DNA from: a virus
IMG/VR virus record: IMGVR_UViG_3300028840_004184
Location: 106,411-170,410 of that record
Length of the DNA stretch: 64,000 nt
Strand: one strand, 5' to 3'
The translations under genes were made by a program, and so were the position numbers. The notes below the pieces were generated by a model. It searched no databases. It had not been told where the DNA came from and saw nothing but the letters and a program-made list of their open reading frames with translations. Shown piece by piece: positions 6,787 to 13,316 of the stretch (position 1 is its first letter; every line of letters starts with the position of its first letter).

Positions 6787-7710
6787 ATGAAAAAAACAAA
6801 GCTAAGCTTAACCGAAAAGAAGATAGCAGAAATGCTAACTGAAAATACAGGGACTCATTTTTTAGATTCCGGCGGGGCATATGGTCGAAACTGGGAAAGA
6901 AACCAGGGAAGGAATTTCAAAGCTGAAAATGAAACATCTTTTCGGGCTAGCAACGGCTATCTTGAAATAACGCATAATCTTTTTCACTGGTTATCGGAAC
7001 GGTTGGAATATTCTCCGGAATGGCAAAGAAGATTTTCTAGGTTTGCTAATAGAGAAGAGGAACAAAATAATTCTTGGTTTGAAACGGTTGATAATTTCCT
7101 AGGATACTTAAGAGAAAAGGGGCATGAACTAGGCGGGATATATGGGGAAGGTGAGCCCCTAACCGTTAATACTTATAACGGGGAAGATTTGCTTTCACAA
7201 ACAATTCAATATACTTATTTTACTTATAATGATTCGGAAGTAGTTATTGCTCTTTTCATTCATGGCGGTTGTGATGTTAGGGGGGGATATACAGCACCTA
7301 AATTTTTCACTGAAAATGGCAATTATTCCGAACTAGCTATATTAAATAATGCCGATGCTAGAATATACTGTCAAAACAAAAACGATCGTCATTCATGGTA
7401 TACTGATGATGGTTGTCATTTTTACGGGGATAATCAGGAACCGGATATAAACGGCTTTAGAAATAGCATGGAATTCATTGATTTTACTGATGATGAAAAT
7501 GATTATCCTTTTTCTATTGACAAGAATGAAAAGGGGGATATAATTAATGTATTCCATGAGGGGAAAATTATTGATTCACCTTTGAAATCATTCAAGGGTA
7601 TTCCTTTTAATGAGGTACCGATAGAAGAAAAACTAATTTTGCCTTTCGACGGGGAAACGGGAAAGGCTTTTTGTCCTATATGCGGGGAAGAATTGCTAGC
7701 CCATAGTTAA
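6787..7710 (+). CDS. conserved-looking phage protein of unknown function (307 aa)
   Basis: ATG at 6787 behind AAGGAGTTAATAGT. The N-terminus has FLDSGGAYGRNWERN at about residues 25-39, a glycine- and aromatic-rich signature that I associate with hypothetical phage proteins. The middle is acidic and aromatic (FIHGGCDVRGGYTAPKFF). The C-terminus ends in a half zinc ribbon, FCPICGEEL, giving only one CxxC. By far the largest early-region protein except the radical-SAM-like one. Function unknown. Confidence 0.75.
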   Translation: MKKTKLSLTEKKIAEMLTENTGTHFLDSGGAYGRNWERNQGRNFKAENETSFRASNGYLEITHNLFHWLSERLEYSPEWQRRFSRFANREEEQNNSWFETVDNFLGYLREKGHELGGIYGEGEPLTVNTYNGEDLLSQTIQYTYFTYNDSEVVIALFIHGGCDVRGGYTAPKFFTENGNYSELAILNNADARIYCQNKNDRHSWYTDDGCHFYGDNQEPDINGFRNSMEFIDFTDDENDYPFSIDKNEKGDIINVFHEGKIIDSPLKSFKGIPFNEVPIEEKLILPFDGETGKAFCPICGEELLAHS

Positions 7711-7762
7711 GTCTCAATTGCCGACGGGCTTAATAGGGGGGATTTTAAAAGGAAACGATAAA

Positions 7763-8233
7763 ATGAGCAATGAAGTTTTAGAAACAAGGGTAAAAGGGGT
7801 AAATAATGCTCATAAATACGGAAATGAACTATATCGTATTTTAGTAAAGGTTTTTAAGCCTTTCATAGGTCAAAAGGTTATCAAGAAAACAGGGGGATTA
7901 ATTCAGAAGGTACAAAGGGCTATTGATTCTCTTAATTTACCTTGTAGTGTACCTATACAAGTTTATAGAAATTCATTTAGTGATTATTCCCTTTCATATG
8001 TTGTTAAAACTTGTGAAACATTAAATCAAAGGGCCTATTATTATGAAGTAAGTATCTATATCGGGAACATAGAAAACGGAATCTTAAAAGATATTGATTA
8101 TCCTTTTCCTAATTTTAAAACAGATTATAAAGCGGAAACAATTAGAGAAAACAGGAAAATATATAAGGAACTGCAAGAAAAAGCGGATAAAGCAAAAAGC
8201 AATTTATTTCCTTTTGATACGTATGATAGATAG
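7763..8233 (+). CDS. hypothetical protein (156 aa)
   Basis: ATG at 7763 chosen because AAAAGGAAACG precedes it closely. The product is basic in its first half (FKPFIGQKVIKKTGGL) and has a long helical C-terminus. Cotranscribed with 6787. No family recognised. Confidence 0.65.
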   Translation: MSNEVLETRVKGVNNAHKYGNELYRILVKVFKPFIGQKVIKKTGGLIQKVQRAIDSLNLPCSVPIQVYRNSFSDYSLSYVVKTCETLNQRAYYYEVSIYIGNIENGILKDIDYPFPNFKTDYKAETIRENRKIYKELQEKADKAKSNLFPFDTYDR

Positions 8234-8257
8234 CATGTCTAAATCTTAGTTTTTGAT

Positions 8258-8285
8258 TTGACTTTTCTTTTCGCGGGGATATACT
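8258..8285 (+). promoter_or_regulatory. sigma70-like promoter placed for a leaderless mRNA
   Basis: TTGACT at 8258-8263, 16-bp spacer, TATACT at 8280-8285. The next ATG is at 8292, about 7 bases after the -10 box, so the transcript should start at or within 2 bases of the start codon. Confidence 0.8.
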
Positions 8286-8291
8286 TAGATA

Positions 8292-8501
8292 ATGCCGACA
8301 TATGATTATCAATGTAAAAACTGTGGAAACACATTAGAGAAATTTCAAGGCATAACCGATAAGCCCCTTAAGAGGTGTCCTAGGTGCCGGAAAATGGCTC
8401 TTAAGCGAAAAATAGGACCGGGAAGTGGTTTTATATTCAGGGGGGAGCCGTTTTCAGCCAGTACTGAATATCTAGCAAAAAACAAGGATAAAAACAAATG
8501 A
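8292..8501 (+). CDS. FmdB-type zinc-ribbon protein
   Basis: The N-terminus MPTYDYQCKNCG, then a CPRC pair at about residue 29, is the layout of the FmdB/CxxC_CxxC_SSSS putative regulatory zinc-ribbon family, which is usually 70-110 residues; this one is 69. The remaining residues are basic. No ribosome site can exist because the -10 box ends six bases before the ATG; translation of a leaderless message is inferred. Overlaps the next gene by ATGA. Cellular target unknown. Confidence 0.8.
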   Translation: MPTYDYQCKNCGNTLEKFQGITDKPLKRCPRCRKMALKRKIGPGSGFIFRGEPFSASTEYLAKNKDKNK

Positions 8502-8722
8502 GCAAAGAAAAGGAAACGTATCCTCTAGCTGATTATCATTCAATGGCAAATCGGGCCATTAGAACCGGCGATTTTAGAAAGCCTAAAAAAGGGGAGTGGT
8601 TTCTTAGTGGGGCGATACCAGAGGCATATAAAGCCCCTAATGATTTGTCTGTTGCATATTATATCATGAGACCCGTCAAGGCTAAAACTAAAACCGTATG
8701 GATTATTAAAGAATATTATTAA
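8498..8722 (+). CDS. small hypothetical protein (74 aa)
   Basis: ATG at 8498 overlaps the TGA of the FmdB-like gene, so it is translationally coupled. The product is basic with GEWFLSGAIPEAYKAP in the middle, a segment typical of small soluble phage proteins of unknown role. No family recognised. Confidence 0.6.
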   Translation: MSKEKETYPLADYHSMANRAIRTGDFRKPKKGEWFLSGAIPEAYKAPNDLSVAYYIMRPVKAKTKTVWIIKEYY

Positions 8723-8726
8723 TCTG

Positions 8727-8754
8727 TTGACAAAAAGAAAATCGGGGATATAAT
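8727..8754 (+). promoter_or_regulatory. sigma70-like promoter for 8813-9334
   Basis: TTGACA at 8727-8732, 16-bp spacer, TATAAT at 8749-8754. Confidence 0.8.
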
Positions 8755-8812
8755 TAAATCAACAGGAACAAACCGCCGTTTACTTTTTCAGTTAAAGAGC
8801 AGGGGGTAACAA

Positions 8813-9055
8813 ATGACAAATACAAAGACTCTTAAGGCAGTGATTCAAAAAGAATTCCCGGAATTGACTGATCAATATTTTGATGCTCATGAATCAGATC
8901 TTTATGTTCAATGGGTGCCGGGATTAAGGCATTTTTTGCGGCATAACTTAGGCTTGCCAAGTATTCAAACATTTATGGATGATATAGACGGCTTAGCATG
9001 GCTTGACATTGCTTTTATGAATGATAATTTCTGGGATAGATTTAACTATCTGTAA
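8813..9055 (+). CDS. small hypothetical protein (80 aa)
   Basis: ATG at 8813 behind GCAGGGGGTAACAA. The product is acidic, rich in Asp, Phe and Trp, with a helical DQYFDAHESDLYVQW segment. No cysteines. Followed by a stable hairpin at 9083. No family recognised. Confidence 0.6.
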   Translation: MTNTKTLKAVIQKEFPELTDQYFDAHESDLYVQWVPGLRHFLRHNLGLPSIQTFMDDIDGLAWLDIAFMNDNFWDRFNYL

Positions 9056-9082
9056 AATAAACCCCTTCTTTTCCTGTTGCTA

Positions 9083-9110
9083 TAGGCGGGGGGATTTATC
9101 CCCCTGCCTA
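9083..9110 (+). other. stable intercistronic hairpin
   Basis: TAGGC then a G-run (9083-9093) pairs with a C-run then GCCTA (9100-9110) around ATTTAT. No T-run follows, so it is probably an mRNA stability or attenuation hairpin rather than a terminator. Confidence 0.5.
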
Positions 9111-9130
9111 GGCTCTTAAGAGGAAACAAT

Positions 9131-9334
9131 ATGGATAAATATAATATTCAATGGAAAAATCGAATAATCAATAATCAACCTGGTATATCATTAAAAGAAA
9201 CTGGGTATTATTTTATTGATCATTATGGGTGTTGGCATAAAGTTAAGGTTATTGCTATAACCGATAGCAAAACAGCAAAAAATAAAATAGATGATGAATT
9301 TTATATGATAGGGGAATATCCGGAAAATTATTAA
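9131..9334 (+). CDS. small hypothetical protein (67 aa)
   Basis: ATG at 9131 behind AAGAGGAAACAAT. The product has mixed beta character with several Tyr and Trp (GYYFIDHYGCWHKVKVIAI). Ends 7 bp before the next promoter. No family recognised. Confidence 0.6.
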   Translation: MDKYNIQWKNRIINNQPGISLKETGYYFIDHYGCWHKVKVIAITDSKTAKNKIDDEFYMIGEYPENY

Positions 9335-9341
9335 TTTTTCG

Positions 9342-9369
9342 TTGACAATATAAAACAACAGGGTATAAT
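9342..9369 (+). promoter_or_regulatory. sigma70-like promoter for 9413-9628
   Basis: TTGACA at 9342-9347, 16-bp spacer, TATAAT at 9364-9369. Confidence 0.8.
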
Positions 9370-9412
9370 TGAGTATCGTAACAAAAGGAAGTTTTTTTAG
9401 GGGTCAAAAATT

Positions 9413-9628
9413 ATGAGTACAATCGGAAAAGTCATCATGGGTGCCGGTCGGGAAAAATCGTATACTTCCCCCACCTCCCCCCTCGTTTATCTCCGTCACG
9501 AGGTTGATTTGAACGGGGATTTTATGGAAGAATGGAAAAAGCTCGACGATACCACCAAAGAATGGTATCGAGCCGCCGCTCTGGCGGAAATGGAAGCAAA
9601 TAATATTCCTGTCCAGGGTAAAAAGTAA
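9413..9628 (+). CDS. small hypothetical protein (71 aa)
   Basis: ATG at 9413. The product has a flexible glycine/proline-rich N-terminus (YTSPTSPLVYLRHEV) and a helical, acidic C-terminal half. Single-gene unit between its own promoter and a strong terminator. No family recognised. Confidence 0.65.
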   Translation: MSTIGKVIMGAGREKSYTSPTSPLVYLRHEVDLNGDFMEEWKKLDDTTKEWYRAAALAEMEANNIPVQGKK

Positions 9629-9672
9629 AATTGTTGTAGTGGATTGTAAGCCCCACTAATTTCATGGATAAG

Positions 9673-9707
9673 CCCCGTTGTGGATCGGCCACGGCGGGGT
9701 TTTTTTA
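9673..9707 (+). terminator. intrinsic terminator
   Basis: CCCCG-TTGTGG paired with CCACGG-CGGGG (9673-9699), followed by a run of T (9700-9707). Confidence 0.9.
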
Positions 9708-9739
9708 TTGCTATCTGGGGACCGGGGTAAAGCCCTGCG

Positions 9740-9815
9740 AGTAAGCGGTTTTAAGTTATATCGCGAGTAAGTAGTTTCCCTCTATAGGTGGCAAGTAAGC
9801 GGTTGTCCTATATAG
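9740..9815 (+). repeat. AGTAAG/TATATAG motif array, copies 7-9
   Basis: Copy 9 is perfect (9794-9815, spacer 9). Copy 8 (9766-9787, spacer 9) has TCTATAG. Copy 7 (9740-9763) has spacer 11 and TATATCG. The set lies directly after a terminator, so it is not part of an upstream coding region. Confidence 0.65.
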
Positions 9816-9833
9816 GCACCCTGCCGGGGGGGT

Positions 9834-9924
9834 GTTACCGAGTGGTAACGTTACCGAATGGTGACGCTCAATGTTACCAAAATGTGACTTGTAGTCAAAT
9901 GGCGACATGTTACCGAAAAGTAAC
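9834..9924. repeat. five tandem GTTACC-N4-GGTAAC-type palindromes (module C)
   Basis: Sixteen-base sites start at 9834, 9850, 9873, 9891 and 9909. The first, GTTACCGAGTGGTAAC, is perfect; the others carry one to four changes in the half-sites. Spacing is 16-23 bp, about 1.5-2 helical turns. The array has the look of an operator or iteron cluster. The stretch 9925-10004 shows nothing else. Confidence 0.65.
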
Positions 9925-10004
9925 ATAGGCAGATTTTAGGTATATGTTAGCATTATACAATACAAAAGAAAAATCGTCAATATGAATTTTTTTTTATTAA
10001 GTTA

Positions 10005-10033
10005 TTGACTATATTATTCCGACAATATATAAT
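10005..10033 (+). promoter_or_regulatory. sigma70-like promoter for 10085-10418
   Basis: TTGACT at 10005-10010, 17-bp spacer, TATAAT at 10028-10033. Confidence 0.75.
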
Positions 10034-10084
10034 AGTATTATGTTTTTTTGTTATTTGACAAATCATCTTTTAAGGAAAAGCATT

Positions 10085-10270
10085 ATGGCGAAAAAAGGAA
10101 AGGCTAGCAACAAAACGGAAATGCTTTGCAATGAATGTAACCATACTTTCAAACGTGTTATAGGTAAAAATACGTTTGAGGTTAGATGCCCTAAATGTAA
10201 AGGGTATGATACGGAACCAAGCGGTTACATATTGGTTGTGAATCCTTTACGTACCAACACAAGAGGATAA
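10085..10270 (+). CDS. small zinc-ribbon protein (61 aa)
   Basis: ATG at 10085 chosen for the AAGGAAAAGC site 5-12 bases upstream. CNECNH and CPKCKG, 19 residues apart, form a zinc ribbon between a basic N-terminus and a short beta-rich tail. A small DNA- or RNA-binding adaptor is plausible; target unknown. Confidence 0.7.
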   Translation: MAKKGKASNKTEMLCNECNHTFKRVIGKNTFEVRCPKCKGYDTEPSGYILVVNPLRTNTRG

Positions 10271-10271
10271 C

Positions 10272-10418
10272 ATGGAAAAGACTAAACTCATTTTGTTACA
10301 AGAGGATATATCCTCTAGGTTAAGGCTCTTAAAAAGGTTTAACGGAAATCCTGATAGAATCAAAGAGTTATCCGAAAAAAACAAAGCCTTATCGGATCAA
10401 ATCAAACGTAAAGCCTAG
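10272..10418 (+). CDS. small helical protein (48 aa)
   Basis: ATG at 10272 one base after the previous stop, TAG at 10416-10418. The product is a single long amphipathic, charged helix by appearance. Cotranscribed with the zinc ribbon gene and followed by a hairpin terminator. No family recognised. Confidence 0.5.
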   Translation: MEKTKLILLQEDISSRLRLLKRFNGNPDRIKELSEKNKALSDQIKRKA

Positions 10419-10429
10419 CAACACAAAAA

Positions 10430-10465
10430 TTTAGCCCCTAAAAAAATTTTTAGGGGCTAAATTAT
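10430..10465. terminator. hairpin terminator, A/T-flanked on both sides
   Basis: TTTAGCCCCTAAAAA pairs with TTTTTAGGGGCTAAA (10430-10461). The flanking A and T runs allow it to act in either direction. Confidence 0.85.
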
Positions 10466-10539
10466 TTTATCCTTCATTTTACCCGTTTATCGGTCGATAA
10501 TATATATTAGTCAAGGAAAATTAACAAAAGGGGTTAAAA

Positions 10540-10650
10540 ATGAAACACTTAATCGATAAAGCAAAACTTTACAGTACTATCCCGGTTATCGCAATAGTTA
10601 TTTATATTTTTGCGAGAATAGCAATAACCCTTAGTACTGTAACCCGATAA
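10540..10650 (+). CDS. very small membrane peptide (36 aa)
   Basis: ATG at 10540 behind AAGGGG, TAA at 10648-10650. Residues about 13-31 are hydrophobic (IPVIAIVIYIFARIAITL). The flanking DNA repeats AGTACTAT/TTAGTACTG. Function unknown. Confidence 0.45.
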   Translation: MKHLIDKAKLYSTIPVIAIVIYIFARIAITLSTVTR

Positions 10651-10664
10651 AGGGGTTATCATAA

Positions 10665-10871
10665 ATGATGATTATCGAAGCTAAAATGCTAGTCTTGTCT
10701 AGCATTTTAGACGAAAACGTTTATCAGACTAGTGTTATATCATCATTAATTAATGATGAAACGCATATTAAACTTTTAGATATTTTTGAAAAACTACAAG
10801 ATACATATGGATTAGAAAAATCCATTAACTTTTTCCGTAAATATAGGGGAGAAAAGCCTTTAGATTTTTAA
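10665..10871 (+). CDS. small hypothetical protein (68 aa), related in its N-terminus to 12199-12468
   Basis: ATG at 10665 behind AGGGGTTATCATAA. The N-terminus MMIIEAKMLVLSSILDE resembles the MLRPIEAKLLILYCI start of the 12199 protein, suggesting paralogues. The C-terminal GEKPLDF recalls GEKPIEY in the 12468 protein. Codons 6-15 carry a perfect 12-bp inverted repeat (10681-10710). Function unknown. Confidence 0.6.
   Translation: MMIIEAKMLVLSSILDENVYQTSVISSLINDETHIKLLDIFEKLQDTYGLEKSINFFRKYRGEKPLDF
10681..10710. repeat. perfect 12-bp inverted repeat inside a coding start
   Basis: CTAAAATGCTAG (10681-10692), TCTTGT loop, CTAGCATTTTAG (10699-10710). It lies 16-45 bases after the start codon of the 10665 gene. 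In RNA it would make a strong hairpin; in DNA it could be an operator. Confidence 0.6.
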
Positions 10872-10880
10872 GGGGTTAAA

Positions 10881-11087
10881 ATGGCGAAAATTCCGGATAT
10901 GTCAAAATGGCCTAGTTTTCACGTTCCTATGAATCATCATAAAACTAGTGGAATAAAACCTTTAACCCCTAGACAAGAAAAACTTTTGCAACTAGTTAGA
11001 ATGTACCGAAAAGCAAAATCTAAAAACGTTAAATCAAGAATATTAGACAAGATACATCAGATTGAATTAAACCCCTTAAGAGATTAA
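10881..11087 (+). CDS. small basic hypothetical protein (68 aa)
   Basis: ATG at 10881 behind AAGGGGTTAAA. The product has a helical basic middle (PRQEKLLQLVRMYRKAKSKN), a layout compatible with nucleic-acid binding. No family recognised. Confidence 0.6.
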   Translation: MAKIPDMSKWPSFHVPMNHHKTSGIKPLTPRQEKLLQLVRMYRKAKSKNVKSRILDKIHQIELNPLRD

Positions 11088-11147
11088 GGGGCTTTTGTCA
11101 TTATTGATTGAACATTGACAAATGATTTTCCTAATAAGGGGCTTTGT

Positions 11148-11291
11148 ATGCTCAAAAATGACCGAAAAAGACGATTCAGGCGAAAAGCCTTCAATACCCT
11201 TATCAAGCTTAAGAATAGGCTTAAAGGGGTTATCAGGGGCTTTTGTGAAGGTTTATTTGATCAAGATGAAAGGGGTTATTTCATCAAATAA
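11148..11291 (+). CDS. small highly basic protein (47 aa)
   Basis: ATG at 11148 behind AATAAGGGGCTTTGT, TAA at 11289-11291. The N-terminal half is Arg/Lys-rich (KNDRKRRFRRKAFNTL). A longer overlapping frame (11122-11313) has no ribosome site and an unlikely composition. Likely nucleic-acid-associated; function unknown. Confidence 0.5.
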   Translation: MLKNDRKRRFRRKAFNTLIKLKNRLKGVIRGFCEGLFDQDERGYFIK

Positions 11292-11303
11292 GGGGTTTCA
11301 AAA

Positions 11304-11513
11304 ATGGGAATAGTTATGAAAACATTTTGTACATCTAACAAAAAATCATTTCTTGGAAGAATAGAAAGATTATCCCTTGAACTAGAAAACCATTTCAAGA
11401 GGATAACCGTTATTCCAGATAAAAAGACTAGGATCAAGAAAAGGGATGAAATCAATTTTTTGACGGATTTTCTATATCGGGATATGAAATATAATCCTCT
11501 TGAAAATCACTAG
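11304..11513 (+). CDS. small helical hypothetical protein (69 aa)
   Basis: ATG at 11304 behind AATAAGGGGTTTCAAAA. The product looks like a helical hairpin with a basic centre (IPDKKTRIKKRDEINFL). Last gene before a terminator at 11537. No family recognised. Confidence 0.6.
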   Translation: MGIVMKTFCTSNKKSFLGRIERLSLELENHFKRITVIPDKKTRIKKRDEINFLTDFLYRDMKYNPLENH

Positions 11514-11536
11514 CGAAAACTGTACCAAACAAATAG

Positions 11537-11570
11537 AAAACCCGGATTTATCCGGGTTTTTTATTTTTTA
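11537..11570 (+). terminator. intrinsic terminator
   Basis: AAAACCCGGA (11537-11546) pairs with TCCGGGTTTT (11551-11560), followed by TTATTTTTTA. Confidence 0.9.
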
Positions 11571-11786
11571 TATTGTTAATTATTGGTATACCTTTTGCTA
11601 TGCCCTAATCTATACCCTAAAATCTGGGATTCGTTTTGATACATGATTTTGATACGTTATTAGAGCCCCATATTTAGCCCCTATCGCATATTAACACCTA
11701 GGACGTATCTTAACCCTATTTTCTGGAGAATTCAATTTATACCTAATAAACCCCTAACAAAAAAAGAAAATAAATTTATTTTGTTT
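11571..11786. other. noncoding gap after a terminator
   Basis: No open frame with a ribosome site. It contains several TACCCTA/TATACC/TGCCCTA half-sites and a 19-bp stretch at 11582-11600 that recurs inverted at 12740-12758 (16 of 19 matches). Otherwise nothing recognised. Confidence 0.4.
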
Positions 11787-11814
11787 TTGATTTTTTATTT
11801 AGGTTAGGTATACT
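11787..11814 (+). promoter_or_regulatory. sigma70-like promoter for 11851-12650
   Basis: TTGATT at 11787-11792, 16-bp spacer, TATACT at 11809-11814. Confidence 0.65.
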
Positions 11815-11850
11815 TAATAGACGATATAAAGGAATGAAGGGAAAAAGAAA

Positions 11851-12090
11851 ATGAATAGATTATCAGATGAAATTATTTTACGTGATAATGATCATTTTGA
11901 AGGGGAAATAATAAGGTATCCGATTGATTTCATGTTTGAAAACTTTGGACCTTATGAAACCCTTGACGGAAAAACGGTACCGATACAACAATATCGTTTT
12001 TATATGAATGTAGGTTGTACCGGTAACAAATGGCAAGCTTGCTATATTTGGGATATTAACTCTAGGCAATGGACATTAGGGGCTAATTAG
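11851..12090 (+). CDS. small hypothetical protein (79 aa)
   Basis: ATG at 11851, with AAGGAATGAAGGG 10-20 bases upstream. The product is beta-rich and acidic, with many aromatic residues toward the end (YRFYMNVGCTGNKWQACYIW). Followed by a long-loop hairpin. No family recognised. Confidence 0.6.
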   Translation: MNRLSDEIILRDNDHFEGEIIRYPIDFMFENFGPYETLDGKTVPIQQYRFYMNVGCTGNKWQACYIWDINSRQWTLGAN

Positions 12091-12098
12091 ACAATCGA

Positions 12099-12184
12099 TA
12101 GGAATAGGGGAGAATAGGGTTATAAAAGGAACTAGAAAGCCTTTGAATCCTGATAATTTCTAAGATCCTATTCCTAGTTTTTTA
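12099..12184 (+). terminator. long-loop hairpin followed by a T-run
   Basis: TAGGAATAGG (12099-12108) pairs with CCTATTCCTA (12167-12176), followed by GTTTTTTAT. The large loop makes this a weaker terminator candidate, or a structured leader of the 12199 gene. Confidence 0.4.
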
Positions 12185-12198
12185 TAAAAGGGGTTTTT

Positions 12199-12468
12199 GT
12201 GTTACGTCCTATCGAAGCAAAATTATTGATTCTCTATTGTATTATGTCTTTCGATGTTTTGCCTAATTTTACATCAAATCATTTTACTTTAGTCAATAAT
12301 AGATTTGCCTTATTGGAATCGGAATATAATAAACCGGTTGATGATTATCACACCGATAGATTAATCGATAAATATGCTGCCTATTATGAATATCCCGATT
12401 TGTTTGAAATAGGGGTAGAATACGATAGATTCGGGAATAGATGGTATACAGGAAAAGAGGATAAATAA
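12199..12468 (+). CDS. small acidic hypothetical protein (89 aa), related to 10665-10871
   Basis: GTG start at 12199 behind AAAAGGGG. The N-terminus shares IEAKxLxLxxI with the 10665 protein. The rest is rich in Asp, Tyr and Asn. The stop overlaps the next start (TAATG). Function unknown. Confidence 0.6.
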   Translation: MLRPIEAKLLILYCIMSFDVLPNFTSNHFTLVNNRFALLESEYNKPVDDYHTDRLIDKYAAYYEYPDLFEIGVEYDRFGNRWYTGKEDK

Positions 12469-12650
12469 TGGTATACTTTAGAGAATTGAAAGGCGAAAAG
12501 CCTATTGAATATGATAATCAAAGATGGTTATATGTTCATGATATTAAAGAAGGAAAAAACACATATTTGCATCTAAACTGCGATTGTCAAGTTGATGAAG
12601 AGGGATATTGTCTTTTATGCGGTTGTCCTAGTCCAATAGTGATTAAATAA
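12468..12650 (+). CDS. small zinc-binding protein (60 aa)
   Basis: ATG at 12468 overlaps the previous stop. The C-terminal half has five Cys (NCDCQ...YCLLCGC), enough for one zinc site. The N-terminal FRELKGEKPIEY echoes the end of the 10665 protein. Last gene of the early plus-strand region. Confidence 0.6.
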   Translation: MVYFRELKGEKPIEYDNQRWLYVHDIKEGKNTYLHLNCDCQVDEEGYCLLCGCPSPIVIK

Positions 12651-12680
12651 AAAATACTCCTTTTCCCATTTCCTGATTTT

Positions 12681-12711
12681 AGCCCCTGGATTAAATCCAG
12701 GGGCTTTTTTT
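12681..12711 (+). terminator. intrinsic terminator closing the early plus-strand region
   Basis: AGCCCCTGGA (12681-12690), TTAAA loop, TCCAGGGGCT (12696-12705), then a T-run. Confidence 0.9.
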
Positions 12712-12788
12712 ATTGTCTAGTCATATCCTAATAATACCCTAGCAAAAAGCATACCAAACCACTAATAAAATTAAATTTATTTTTTGTC

Positions 12789-12914
12789 TTGACGTATTCC
12801 AATGCGTCAAGATGTTACCATATGGTAACGGTCATTTTGACATGTCAACCTGCCAGCTTGGCAGGGTACCCGGTTTTTTAATTTCCTGCCATTTTGACAC
12901 TGCCATTTTGGCAG
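12789..12914. repeat. palindrome cluster at the convergent junction (module D)
   Basis: TTGACG...CGTCAA (12789-12810), GTTACCATATGGTAAC (12814-12829, perfect), GTCATTTTGAC (12831-12841), CTGCCAGCTTGGCAG (12850-12864) and CTGCCATTTTGGCAG (12900-12914). It mixes both palindrome types found in the three upstream modules. It lies between the end of the plus-strand early genes and the end of the minus-strand block. Confidence 0.6.
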
Positions 12915-13016
12915 CCGGGGGGGCCATCTATCAACGCCCCGCCTCGGCGTGAGCCGAGTTGCTCACCCAAGTTGTCAAAAATCGATGACCCCCCGGTTCA
13001 AAAAAGTTGCTCACCT

Positions 13017-13043
13017 AAGGGGGACACCCCCTTAAAACCCCCG
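13017..13043 (-). repeat. GC-rich hairpin repeat CGGGGGTT...AAGGGGG-TGT-CCCCCTT, copy 1
   Basis: On the minus strand: CGGGGG, TTTT, then AAGGGGG-TGT-CCCCCTT, a perfect 7-bp hairpin. Closely similar copies lie on the plus strand at 15003, 18183 and 25398. Here it is just past the last minus-strand gene and may also help termination. Confidence 0.6.
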
Positions 13044-13060
13044 GCTTCTTAACTACACAT

Positions 13061-13300
13061 TCATGTATTTTGTGCAGACTCACAATAGCATGGTCTGTGT
13101 GCTATATCTGCAATATCACCACACCTCATATGTAATGCTTTAATTTCTTCGTATATCGAATCCAGTATAGCAAGTATATCACCAGCAGGGACGTTCTCAC
13201 TTTTATGGTTGTTTAACCATACTGCCCAGCAGTGTACACAGTTTGTTTTTCGTAACGGCTTCCTGACACCTTTATATTTGGTGTGTTTAGGGCATTCCAT
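13061..13300 (-). CDS. small zinc-type phage protein (79 aa)
   Basis: Begins MECPKHTKYKGVRKP and continues to NCVHCWAVWL. A C-x2-H near the start and C-x2-C about 18 residues later suggest one zinc site. I recognise this C-PKH-x-KYKG...C-x2-CW pattern as common in small phage proteins of unknown role. ATG at 13300 behind AAAGGAAATAATA. Last gene of the minus-strand block. Confidence 0.7.
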   Translation of the reverse strand: MECPKHTKYKGVRKPLRKTNCVHCWAVWLNNHKSENVPAGDILAILDSIYEEIKALHMRCGDIADIAHRPCYCESAQNT

Positions 13301-13316
13301 TATTATTTCCTTTCAG

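Noticed and set aside
11122-11313. A 63-codon frame overlapping the basic gene at 11148
   Set aside because: No ribosome site; the frame at 11148 has AAGGGG upstream and a more natural composition.
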